The notes under the pieces are model-generated. The model was given only the letters and a program-made list of their open reading frames with translations. It had not been told where the DNA came from and ran no database searches. From contig JASLMY010000091.1 in the NCBI GenBank assembly GCA_030746295.1, forward strand, positions 1-17,800: DNA of 17,800 bases, given 5' to 3'. Position 1 is the stretch's first letter. The number at the start of each line of letters is the position of its first letter. A program made the translations under genes and the position numbers. This DNA comes from Alphaproteobacteria bacterium (GTDB taxonomy: Bacteria; Pseudomonadota; Alphaproteobacteria; GCA-2731375). This document shows positions 6,741 through 14,306 of this stretch, one piece after another.

Positions 6741-6810
6741 GAGCTCGAGGCGGCAATTTGCTTCGTGTGGCCGCGCCGTCAATCAATGTGCTCGATTGGG
6801 AAGGGTGTAA

Positions 6811-7392
6811 ATGTCTAATATCCTTGTGTCCTTAAACGGCGACCACAGGAATTTGGCCTCGCTCCTCCAGATTCTCGAACGACATCTCGAGATGCTCGAG
6901 GTTTCAGGTGATGTCGATTGGGAAATCATCGATCTCATATTGGGATACACGCAGCGATATGCGGATCTATGCCACCATCCTATTGAAGACCTGATCTACC
7001 AGGCACTTGAAGACAAGAACATTGCAATGGGAGAGTATGCGCGTAGCCTACAAGATGAGCACGCGGAACTCACTCTCTCAACGCAACAGCTTCGCGATTC
7101 CGTTAACCACCACAGAATGCATCCGAATGGTGATTTTGGCGATCTAATTTCCGAAGCGAAGGCGTTCTTAGATTCCTACTGGCGGCACATGGAATCTGAG
7201 GAAACTGTGCTGTTCAAGGCCGCTCTCAAGGCCCTTACCGCTGAAGATTGGCAATCTCTTGACAGCCAAATGACGAAATTTACAAGAAGTTATTCTGCTC
7301 AAAATTCTCAAGAACGTTTTCTGGCGCTACGTGATTATATCCACCGCCTGGAACGGATAAATCTAGCTGATCCTGAGACAGATTCCATCTAA
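6811..7392 (+). CDS. Hemerythrin-like (HHE) domain protein
   Basis: A 193-residue, largely helical, predicted cytoplasmic protein with the spaced His/Glu ligands of a bacterial hemerythrin diiron site: H12 in GDHRNL, H56 and E59 in CHHPIED, H84 in QDEHAEL, H126 and E130 in YWRHMESEE. Such proteins bind O2 or NO, or support iron-sulfur and oxidative or nitrosative stress functions; which applies here is not visible. There is no membrane segment or fused signalling domain. Start ATG at 6811 follows GGGAAGGG at 6798-6805, a good Shine-Dalgarno. Codon use is clearly AT-richer than in all neighbours (many A- or T-ending codons), and it lies between an insertion-sequence fragment and a duplicated DUF502 end, so recent horizontal gain is likely. 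A hairpin follows the stop. Confidence 0.88.
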   Translation: MSNILVSLNGDHRNLASLLQILERHLEMLEVSGDVDWEIIDLILGYTQRYADLCHHPIEDLIYQALEDKNIAMGEYARSLQDEHAELTLSTQQLRDSVNHHRMHPNGDFGDLISEAKAFLDSYWRHMESEETVLFKAALKALTAEDWQSLDSQMTKFTRSYSAQNSQERFLALRDYIHRLERINLADPETDSI

Positions 7393-7395
7393 AAA

Positions 7396-7427
7396 CGATC
7401 CGGAAAGTCAGCCAGGATACCGGATCG
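7396..7427 (+). terminator. Hairpin just after the hemerythrin gene
   Basis: CGATCCGG (7396-7403) pairs perfectly with CCGGATCG (7420-7427) around a 16-nt loop, four bases after the hemerythrin stop. The T tract is weak (a TTT near 7438), so it is either a poor intrinsic terminator or an mRNA 3'-end structure. Confidence 0.45.
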
Positions 7428-7510
7428 CTTCGTCGGCTTTACCTCCTCGTGATGACGCCACGATACTCGGTTCGAGGGCTCATAGGCCCTAATCGCCTCT
7501 AGGGTGAGCG

Positions 7511-7578
7511 GGGCGGCGACGACGATCAGCCGGGCTGATATTGTCGTGTCGCCGGATCGGACCGCGCCGGCGGCGTAG
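7511..7578 (+). pseudogene. Decayed second copy of the DUF502 3' end
   Basis: In the plus frame this reads IVVSPDRTAPAA and then a TAG at 7576-7578, against VVVPPDRTAPAAT in the intact DUF502 protein (residues 231-243). DNA similarity to 6111-6175 is ungapped at an offset of exactly 1,400 bp and fades before about 7510. Nothing of the rest of DUF502 is present. It lies just before the end of recG and bounds the hemerythrin island on its right. It is a relic of a duplication, or the end of an older or imported DUF502 allele. Confidence 0.6.
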
Positions 7579-7620
7579 CGTTTACAGCGCTACCGGCTTC
7601 AGCCCAATCGAGCACAACCC

Positions 7621-9702
7621 CTAACCCGACCTCAAGTATTGGATCGCGGCGTCACGCTCGAAGAGATAGAGCAGACAGCGGAGCGCCCGGCCGCGCGGGC
7701 CCGAGAGCTCCGGGTCGATTTCCATGACGAGGCGGGCATCGTCGCGCGCCGCCAGCATCAGATCCCGATGTGCCTGGAGATCGGCGATGCGAAAGCTCGG
7801 CAGTCCCGATTGCCGGGTGCCAAGGACCTCGCCGGCACCGCGCAGCCTCAGGTCCTCCTCGGCGATCAGGAAGCCGTCCTCGCTCTCGCGCAGGATCCGA
7901 AGCCGGGCCCGGGCCGCCTCGGTCAGCGGCTCGCCATAGAGCAACAGGCAGGTCGATGCCGTCTCGCCCCGGCCGATCCGGCCCCGGAGTTGGTGCAGCT
8001 GGGCCAGGCCGAAGCGCTCGGCGTGCTCGACCACCATCACCGTCGCCTCGGCGACGTCGACCCCGACCTCGATCACCGTGGTCGCCACCAGCAGGTCCAA
8101 GTCGCCGTCGCGGAAGGCGTTCATGACCCGGTCCCTCTCGGCCCCTTTGATGCGGCCGTGGACGAGGCCGACGCGATCGCCGAACGTGCCCTTGAGGCTG
8201 GCGTAGCGTTCCTCGGCGGCGGCGACGTCGAGGGCCTCGGATTCTTCGACCAGCGGGCAGACCCAGAAGGCCCGGGCGCCGTCGCCGACCGCGCGGCCGA
8301 CGCCGGCGACGACCTCGGCCAGGCGGGCCAACGGCACCGTGCGGGTGTCGACCGCGCCGCGGCCGGCGGGCTTCTCGTCGAGCCGAGAGGTCTCCATGTC
8401 GCCGTAGACAGTCATCGTCAGGGTGCGGGGGATCGGCGTCGCCGTCATCACCAGCACGTCGACGGCGTCGCCCTTGGCCGAGAGGTTCAGGCGCTGATGG
8501 ACACCGAAGCGGTGCTGCTCGTCGATGACGGCAAGGCTGAGATCGCGGAACGCGACCTCCGACTGGAAGAGTGCGTGCGTGCCAATGACGATGTCGGCGG
8601 CACCCTCGGCGATCCGGGCCAGCGTCGCCTCGCGCGCCTTGCCCTTGTCGCGGCCGGTCAGCAGGGCGACCTCGAGGCCGAGACCTTCGGCCAGCGGCCG
8701 GATCGTCTCCAAGTGCTGGCGGGCCAGGATCTCGGTCGGTGCCATGAGCGCTGCCTGGGCGCCGGCCTCGACGGCGACCAGCATGGCGATCAGCGCCACC
8801 ACCGTCTTGCCGCTGCCGACGTCACCCTGCAGCAGACGCAGCATCCGCACCGGCTCGGCGAGGTCGGCAAGGATCTCGTCGATCGAGCGCTCCTGCGCCG
8901 CCGTTAGCCGGTAGGGCAGGACCCGCTTCAGCGCCTCGACGAGACGGCCGTCGCCGACGATCGGGCGCCCCTTTCGCCGCCGCATGCTGCGGCGTACCAG
9001 GGCCAGCGCCAACTTGTTCGCCAGCAACTCGTCATAGGCCAGACGCTGGCGCGCTCGCGTCGTCGGCTCCAGATCGGCCGCGCCCTCGGGCGCATGCGCC
9101 GCCATGAGGCTCTGCCGCCAATCCTGCCAACCCTGCCGTTCGCGCCAAGCCGGGTCGAGCCATTCGGGCAGCTCCGGCATCGCGTCGAGCGCGTCGTGCA
9201 CGGCGCGCAGCAGCGGCCGTGGCGTCAGCCCCTGGGTCAGCGGATAGACCGGCTCCACTTGCGGCAGGCTCGCCGCCTCGGCCAGGGTGACGATGTGGTC
9301 GGGATGGACGATCTGCGGCGTCCCCTGGAACATCTGCACGGTGCCGCTGACGACCCGGCGCTCGCCCTCGGGCAGCACCTTTGCCAGATAATCGGTATGG
9401 GCGTGAAAGAAGACGAGGGTGATGAAGCCGGTCTCGTCCTGGCAGATGACGCGGTAGGGCAGGCGTCGGGTTGGCGGCGGCTGATGCTGGGCGACGTCGA
9501 GCGTCAGCGTCGCGATCACGCCCTCCTGCACCTCCGCCACCTTGGGCCGGTAACGCCGGTCGACGATGCCCGTCGGCAGGTGCCAGACGAGGTCCAGAAG
9601 CTTCGGCCCCGCCGCCTTCTCGATCAGCTTGCCGATCCGGGGCCCGACGCCCTTCAGGCTCGTCACCGGACGGAACAGGGGAAAGAGGATATCGGGACGC
9701 AT
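7621..9702 (-). CDS. recG: ATP-dependent DNA helicase RecG
   Basis: A 693-residue branch-migration helicase that remodels stalled replication forks and Holliday junctions. An N-terminal wedge/OB domain spans about 1-220. The superfamily 2 helicase core has Walker A GDVGSGKT at 293-300, APTEILARQH near 321-330, DEQH (motif II) at 394-397, TATPIPRT at 420-427 and the late motifs ending in QLRGRIGR. LRLRGAGEVLGTRQSG belongs to the RecG C-terminal region. The ATG at 9702 gives the N-terminus MRPDILFPLFRPVTSLKGVGPR expected for alphaproteobacterial RecG. A longer in-frame start at 9861 would add 53 residues overlapping the divergent sdhE gene and is rejected. It diverges from sdhE-mfd across 94 bases. 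Confidence 0.97.
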   Translation of the reverse strand: MRPDILFPLFRPVTSLKGVGPRIGKLIEKAAGPKLLDLVWHLPTGIVDRRYRPKVAEVQEGVIATLTLDVAQHQPPPTRRLPYRVICQDETGFITLVFFHAHTDYLAKVLPEGERRVVSGTVQMFQGTPQIVHPDHIVTLAEAASLPQVEPVYPLTQGLTPRPLLRAVHDALDAMPELPEWLDPAWRERQGWQDWRQSLMAAHAPEGAADLEPTTRARQRLAYDELLANKLALALVRRSMRRRKGRPIVGDGRLVEALKRVLPYRLTAAQERSIDEILADLAEPVRMLRLLQGDVGSGKTVVALIAMLVAVEAGAQAALMAPTEILARQHLETIRPLAEGLGLEVALLTGRDKGKAREATLARIAEGAADIVIGTHALFQSEVAFRDLSLAVIDEQHRFGVHQRLNLSAKGDAVDVLVMTATPIPRTLTMTVYGDMETSRLDEKPAGRGAVDTRTVPLARLAEVVAGVGRAVGDGARAFWVCPLVEESEALDVAAAEERYASLKGTFGDRVGLVHGRIKGAERDRVMNAFRDGDLDLLVATTVIEVGVDVAEATVMVVEHAERFGLAQLHQLRGRIGRGETASTCLLLYGEPLTEAARARLRILRESEDGFLIAEEDLRLRGAGEVLGTRQSGLPSFRIADLQAHRDLMLAARDDARLVMEIDPELSGPRGRALRCLLYLFERDAAIQYLRSG

Positions 9703-9770
9703 GCTCAGGCTTGGGCTCAATTCGGGTTTCGGCGGCGGCGGAGGCTGACAGGCAGCACCGCTCAGGCTAT

Positions 9771-9789
9771 ACCCTTTGCCGGCAAGGGT
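9771..9789. promoter_or_regulatory. Near-perfect palindrome over the sdhE ribosome-binding site
   Basis: ACCCTT (9771-9776) and AAGGGT (9784-9789) flank TGCCGGC, itself containing GCCGGC. The dyad ends eight bases before the sdhE ATG and overlaps its GGGTGGAAG ribosome-binding region. As RNA it could mask the site; as DNA it could be an operator in the recG/sdhE divergent region. Function is inferred from position only. Confidence 0.3.
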
Positions 9790-9796
9790 GGAAGCC

Positions 9797-10075
9797 ATGA
9801 CGGACGATCTCACGACCCGGGTGAAGCGCCTCAAGTACCGCAGCGCGCACCGCGGCACCAAGGAGCTGGACCTGATCTTCGGCGCCTTCGCCGGGCGTCA
9901 TCTGGACGCCATGTCGGCGACCGAGATCGACCATTACGAGGCCATTCTGGAAGCCGACGAGCACGACATCTACGGCTGGCTGACCGGCCAAGTCCCGGTG
10001 CCGCCCGAGCACGACAACGCGGTCATGGCCAAGATCCTGAGTTTCGAGTTCCGGAAGACGATATCTTGCACCTGA
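9797..10075 (+). CDS. sdhE: FAD assembly factor SdhE (succinate dehydrogenase assembly factor 2)
   Basis: A 92-residue helical protein of the SdhE/Sdh5/YgfY family, which promotes covalent FAD attachment to the flavoprotein subunit of succinate dehydrogenase. The signature RGxxE is at 19-23 (HRGTKELD), and DIYGWLTG at 57-64 is the conserved second block. Length fits the family (about 80-100). The ATG at 9797 is preferred over an in-frame ATG at 9776 because the conserved region starts after it and GGTGGAAG lies directly upstream. It is divergent from recG and its last codons overlap the proposed TTG start of mfd, an arrangement (recG, sdhE, mfd) I know from other alphaproteobacteria. No succinate dehydrogenase gene is in the window. 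Confidence 0.93.
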   Translation: MTDDLTTRVKRLKYRSAHRGTKELDLIFGAFAGRHLDAMSATEIDHYEAILEADEHDIYGWLTGQVPVPPEHDNAVMAKILSFEFRKTISCT

Positions 10076-13000
10076 TCGACCGCATTCCCGATACGCCAGG
10101 GCGTCTCACCGTCGCCGGTGCGCCGGACGGCATGGAGGCGCGGCTGCTGGCCGAGCTGGCCGGCGCGGCGCCGCCGGGGCTCTTGTACATCGCTCGCGAC
10201 GAGGCCCGGATGTCGGCCCTGGCCGAGACCGTCGCCTTCTTCGCGCCCGACGTCGAGGTCTTGCGCTTTCCGGCTTGGGACTGCCTGCCCTACGACCGAA
10301 CCTCGCCCAATGCGGAAGTGGCGGCCCGGCGCGTCGATGTGCTGCGCCGCCTGGCCGATGCCGCGCCCGCCCCACACGGTCGCCTGATCATCACCACGGT
10401 CAGCGCCGCCCTGCAGCGAGTGCCGGCCCGAGAGATCCTCAAAGGGTCCTCCTTCGGCGCTGCCATCGGCGATTCCGTGCCGCTCGACGAGCTGATGGGA
10501 TTCTTGGTCAGAAACGGCTTCAGCCGCACTGGCACGGTGATGGAGCCGGGCGAATACGCCCAGCGCGGCGGCCTCCTGGACGTCTTCGCGCCGGGTGCCG
10601 AGGCACCCCTGCGGCTCGACTTCTTCGGTGACGAGTTGGAGAGCATCCGCGTCTTCGACCCCTTGACCCAGCGCACCATCGGCAAGGCCAGGCGGCTCGA
10701 TCTCGGGCCGGTCTCCGAGCTCTCCCTCTCCGAGGCGGCGATCGCCCGCTTCCGCGGCGCCTACCGCGCCCTCTTCGGCGCCGTGACCGGGGACGACCCG
10801 CTCTACCTGGCGGTCAGCGAGGGCCGCAAGCAGATCGGCATGGAGCACTGGCTGCCGCTCTTCCACGAGGCCATGGAGACGCTTTTCGACTATCTGCCGG
10901 AGGCTCTGGTCGGGCTCGACCACCTGGGCGAGGAGTCGGCCGAGGCCCGCCTCGAGACGATAGAGGACCACTACCAGGCACGCCTCACCGCGGCCGAGAC
11001 CCGGATCGCCGACGTGCCGCCCTACCACCCGGTGCCGCCCGACCGGCTCTACCTCGAGGCCGACGAGTGGGCCGCCCGGCTGGCTGCGTCTCGGGTGGTC
11101 GCGATGTCGCCCTTCCAGGCGCCCGAAGGCGAGCAGGTCGTCGATGCCGGCGGCCGCCAGGGGCGCAACTTCGCGGCCGAGGGGGCGGGCCGCGACGACA
11201 GCGTCTTCGAGCGCCTGAGGCAGCACATCGGCGCCTGCCTCGCCTCCGGGCGCCGCGTCGTCGTCGCCGCCTACACGCAAGGCTCGGCCGACCGGCTGGG
11301 CGTGGTGTTGGGCGACCACGGCATGGAGGGCCTGGAGGCCGCCGCCGATTGGAGCGAGGTGACGGCGCGGCCGGCGGCACTTCCGAGCCTCGTGGTCCTG
11401 GGCCTGGAACACGGCTTCGAGGCCCGGGACCTGGTCGTCATCGGCGAGCAGGACATCCTCGGCGACCGCATGGTCCGGCCCGGCCGGCGCTCCCGGCGGG
11501 CAGAGGACTTCCTGGCCGAGGCGAGCGAGCTGGCGCCGCAGGACTTCGTCGTCCACGCCGAGCACGGCATCGCCCGCTACGATGGGTTGGTCACCATCGA
11601 CGTCGGCGGCGCGCCGCACGACTGCCTGCACCTGACCTATGCCGGCGGCGACAAGCTCTATCTTCCGGTCGAGAACATCGAGCTCTTGTCGCGCTACGGC
11701 TCGGAACGCAGCGAGGCCGTGCTCGACAAGCTGGGCGGAGCCGGCTGGCAGGCCCGCAAGGCACGGCTCAAGGCTCGAATTCGCGACATGGCCGACGAGC
11801 TGATCAAGGTCGCCGCTTCCCGCGAGCTGCGCGCCGCGCCCGAGATCCCGCCGCCCGAAGGCCTCTACGAATCCTTCTGCGCTCGCTTTCCCTTCGACGA
11901 AACCGAGGACCAGCGTCGCGCCATCGCCGAAGTCTTCGCCGATCTCGCCAAGGGTCGGCCGATGGACCGACTGGTCTGCGGCGACGTCGGCTTCGGCAAG
12001 ACCGAGGTGGCACTAAGAAGCGCCTTTGCCACGGTGATGAGCGGCGCCCAAGTGGCGGTGGTGACGCCGACGACGCTGCTGGCGCGCCAGCACTTTCAGA
12101 CCTTCTCCGAGCGCTTTCAGGGCTTGCCGGTCGAGGTCCGCCAGCTCTCCAGGCTGGTGCCCGCGCGCGAGGCCCAGGAGACGCGGGAAGAACTGGTCTC
12201 TGGCCGGGTCGACATCGTCATCGGCACGCACGCGCTGCTCGCCAAGAGCATCCGCTTTCGCGATCTCGGCCTACTGGTGGTCGACGAGGAGCAGCACTTC
12301 GGCGTCAAGCACAAGGAGCGCCTGAAGACCCTGAAGGAGAACGTCCACGTTCTGACGCTGACGGCGACGCCGATCCCGAGGACGCTGCAGATGGCGATGA
12401 GCGGGGTCAAGGAGCTGAGCCTGATCGCGACGCCGCCGGTGGACCGGCTGGCCGTCCGCACCTTCGTCTTGCCCTTCGATCCCGTGGTCGTGCGCGAGGC
12501 CATGCTGCGCGAGCACTATCGGGGCGGCCAGAGCTTCTATGTCTGCCCGAGAATCGAGAATTTAGCCGAGGCGGCCGAGTTCCTGCGCAGCCATGTGCCC
12601 GAGGTCAAGTTCGCCACCGCGCACGGCAGGATGCCGGCGACGGCGCTGGAGGAGGTGATGACCGCCTTTTACGACGGCGCCTACGACGTCCTCGTCTGCA
12701 CCACGATAATCGAGTCGGGCCTCGACATCCCCAGCGCCAACACCCTCGTGGTGCACCGCGCCGACATGTTCGGCTTGGCCCAGCTCTATCAGTTGAGAGG
12801 CCGGATCGGCCGCTCCAAGCTCAGGGCCTACGCCTATTTCACCCTGCCGCCGAGGCGCCTGCCGACGGCGACCGCCGAGAAGCGCCTCAAGGTGCTGCAA
12901 GCCCTCGATACGCTCGGCGCCGGTTTCACGCTCGCCAGCCATGACCTCGACATCCGCGGCGCCGGCAACCTCTTGGGCGAGGAGCAGTCGGGTCATATCC

Positions 13001-13560
13001 GCGAGGTCGGGCTCGAGCTCTATCAGCAGATGCTGGAAGAGGCCGTGGCCGAGGCCCGCGGCACCGAGCCCGACGCGGGCGAGGAGGACTGGTCGCCGCA
13101 GATCAACATCGGCACCTCGGTCCTGATTCCTGAGCGCTACGTCGCCGACCTCGGCGTCCGCCTCGGCCTCTACCGGCGCCTGGCCCGGCTGCGCGAGGCA
13201 GCCGATCTCGACTCCTTCGCGGCAGAGCTCGTCGACCGCTTCGGGCCGTTGCCCGAAGAGGTCGGCCATCTCCTGGAAATCGTCGCCATCAAGCAGCTCT
13301 GCCGCAAGGCCGTGGTCGCGAAAGTGGAGGCGGGACCGAAGGGCGCGACCCTGTCGTTCCACGGCGACCGCTTCCCCGACCCCGCGGGATTGGTCGCGTT
13401 CATCAACGATCAGGTCGGCTCCGCCAAGCTTCGGCCCGACCACAGGCTCGTCTATATGCGGCAGTGGGACACGGCCGAGGACCGCTTGAAGGGGGTCAGA
13501 GGTCTGGTCGCCGAGCTGGCGAAGGTGGCTCAGTCGCCGGCGGCTTCCTCGGCTGCTTGA
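10066..13560 (+). CDS. mfd: Transcription-repair coupling factor Mfd
   Basis: About 1,164 residues, normal for Mfd. It removes RNA polymerase stalled at lesions and recruits UvrA. A UvrB-like N-terminal module (about 1-330) is followed by the RNA-polymerase-interacting region (DFVVHAEHGIARYDGL), then the translocase: Walker A GDVGFGKT at 639-646, DEEQ at 740-743, TATPIPRTL and QLRGRIGRSK. The C-terminal region around ERYVADLGVRLGLYRRLA is the D7 part. No ATG, GTG or other TTG precedes the first conserved residues in frame; the best start is TTG at 10066 with GGAAG eight bases upstream. It overlaps the sdhE stop by 10 bases, so translation is probably coupled. The next ATG (10132) would remove conserved N-terminal residues (GRLTVAGAPDG). 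The 3' end overlaps the convergent FrnE-like gene by 31 bases. Confidence 0.96.
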   Translation: MHLIDRIPDTPGRLTVAGAPDGMEARLLAELAGAAPPGLLYIARDEARMSALAETVAFFAPDVEVLRFPAWDCLPYDRTSPNAEVAARRVDVLRRLADAAPAPHGRLIITTVSAALQRVPAREILKGSSFGAAIGDSVPLDELMGFLVRNGFSRTGTVMEPGEYAQRGGLLDVFAPGAEAPLRLDFFGDELESIRVFDPLTQRTIGKARRLDLGPVSELSLSEAAIARFRGAYRALFGAVTGDDPLYLAVSEGRKQIGMEHWLPLFHEAMETLFDYLPEALVGLDHLGEESAEARLETIEDHYQARLTAAETRIADVPPYHPVPPDRLYLEADEWAARLAASRVVAMSPFQAPEGEQVVDAGGRQGRNFAAEGAGRDDSVFERLRQHIGACLASGRRVVVAAYTQGSADRLGVVLGDHGMEGLEAAADWSEVTARPAALPSLVVLGLEHGFEARDLVVIGEQDILGDRMVRPGRRSRRAEDFLAEASELAPQDFVVHAEHGIARYDGLVTIDVGGAPHDCLHLTYAGGDKLYLPVENIELLSRYGSERSEAVLDKLGGAGWQARKARLKARIRDMADELIKVAASRELRAAPEIPPPEGLYESFCARFPFDETEDQRRAIAEVFADLAKGRPMDRLVCGDVGFGKTEVALRSAFATVMSGAQVAVVTPTTLLARQHFQTFSERFQGLPVEVRQLSRLVPAREAQETREELVSGRVDIVIGTHALLAKSIRFRDLGLLVVDEEQHFGVKHKERLKTLKENVHVLTLTATPIPRTLQMAMSGVKELSLIATPPVDRLAVRTFVLPFDPVVVREAMLREHYRGGQSFYVCPRIENLAEAAEFLRSHVPEVKFATAHGRMPATALEEVMTAFYDGAYDVLVCTTIIESGLDIPSANTLVVHRADMFGLAQLYQLRGRIGRSKLRAYAYFTLPPRRLPTATAEKRLKVLQALDTLGAGFTLASHDLDIRGAGNLLGEEQSGHIREVGLELYQQMLEEAVAEARGTEPDAGEEDWSPQINIGTSVLIPERYVADLGVRLGLYRRLARLREAADLDSFAAELVDRFGPLPEEVGHLLEIVAIKQLCRKAVVAKVEAGPKGATLSFHGDRFPDPAGLVAFINDQVGSAKLRPDHRLVYMRQWDTAEDRLKGVRGLVAELAKVAQSPAASSAA

Positions 13561-14210
13561 GGCGCCCCGACCGCCTGCTCGGCCTCACGTGCGACGAGAT
13601 CGAAGACATTGACCAACACCGAGGGGTCCTGCGCGCCCGAGACCGCGTAGCGGCGATCGACGATGAAGCAGGGTACGCCGTTCACGCCCATTCGGCGCGC
13701 CACCATCTCCTCCTCCTCGACCGTCTCGCGATCGGTGTCGTCCTCCAAGAGGCGCCCGACGGCCCCGCCGTCCATGCCGCAGGCGGCGGCAATTTCCCGC
13801 AGTACCTTGGGCGCGCCAATGTCGACGCCTTCGGTAAAGTAACGGCGGAACAGCTGTTCGACGACGCCATCCTGCACGCCGGCGCGGGCCGCCCAGCGGA
13901 TCAGCCGGTGCGAATCGAAGCTGTTCGGCTGGCGGAGAATGGCGTCGAAGTCGAAGGAAATATCCTCCGCCTCTCCAGCCGAGCGCACGTGATCGTATAC
14001 CTGCCGCGCCCGCTCGGCACCGCCGAACTTGAGGGCCAGATACCGGTCGCGGTCGATGCCGTCGACCGCCAGGTCCGGATTCAGCTGAAACGGCCGCCAG
14101 CCGATCCGGTACTCGTAGCAGGGCCGCTCCCGAATTGCCTTCTCCAGCCGACGCTTGCCGATATAGCACCAGGGGCAGACGGTATCGGAGATGATGTCGA
14201 TCGAGATCAT
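13530..14210 (-). CDS. FrnE-like DsbA family oxidoreductase (thioredoxin fold, CPWC)
   Basis: A 226-residue protein of the DsbA/FrnE group. The N-terminus ISIDIISDTVCPWCYIGKRR carries a CPWC redox pair directly after the first strand, with no signal peptide, so it is predicted cytoplasmic. The helical insertion and the later GVNGVPCFIVDRRYAVSGAQ, with its cis-proline region, are characteristic of FrnE proteins, which act as thiol-disulfide oxidoreductases and have been tied to oxidative stress tolerance. 2-hydroxychromene-2-carboxylate isomerases share the fold but usually lack CxxC. ATG at 14210 is chosen because the conserved first strand begins there; an upstream in-frame ATG at 14300 would add 30 unlike residues. 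The start lies 96 bases after the GGDEF-like gene on the same strand, and the 3' end overlaps mfd. Confidence 0.9.
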   Translation of the reverse strand: MISIDIISDTVCPWCYIGKRRLEKAIRERPCYEYRIGWRPFQLNPDLAVDGIDRDRYLALKFGGAERARQVYDHVRSAGEAEDISFDFDAILRQPNSFDSHRLIRWAARAGVQDGVVEQLFRRYFTEGVDIGAPKVLREIAAACGMDGGAVGRLLEDDTDRETVEEEEMVARRMGVNGVPCFIVDRRYAVSGAQDPSVLVNVFDLVAREAEQAVGAPQAAEEAAGD

Positions 14211-14306
14211 GATTGCGAGCTTACTCGGCTCCGCCACTGCCGTTAAGCGCTTCATGGCCGCGCTCAGGCAGTCAAATAGGGCGGCGCCGAGGAAAGGCAA
14301 AGTGCC

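Larger units (their letters stand above)
6245..6810. other. Non-coding stretch with insertion-sequence debris upstream of hemerythrin
   Basis: About 560 bases between DUF502 and the hemerythrin gene. The first third holds a transposase-like fragment with a premature stop. The rest has no supportable gene. Near 6714-6740 there is a 7-bp dyad upstream of the hemerythrin start. Base composition is mixed and lower in GC than the surrounding genes, in keeping with imported and decaying DNA. Confidence 0.5.

Noticed and set aside
7575..7593. Hairpin GTAGCG / CGCTAC near the end of recG as a recG terminator
   Set aside because: Only a 6-bp stem with no T run on the minus strand. It coincides with the end of the DUF502 relic and may be chance.
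9094..10065. Upstream extension of the mfd frame by about 320 codons
   Set aside because: It runs antisense to recG and over sdhE in another frame. Mfd similarity begins only near 10066 and the length from there is already normal for the family.
9970..11631. 553-codon minus-strand open frame opposite mfd
   Set aside because: It is antisense to the conserved N-terminal half of Mfd. The translation has no known domain and reflects GC-biased third positions.
11067..12944. 625-codon plus-strand open frame inside mfd
   Set aside because: It is an arginine/glycine/alanine-rich shadow of mfd in a shifted frame, without motifs.
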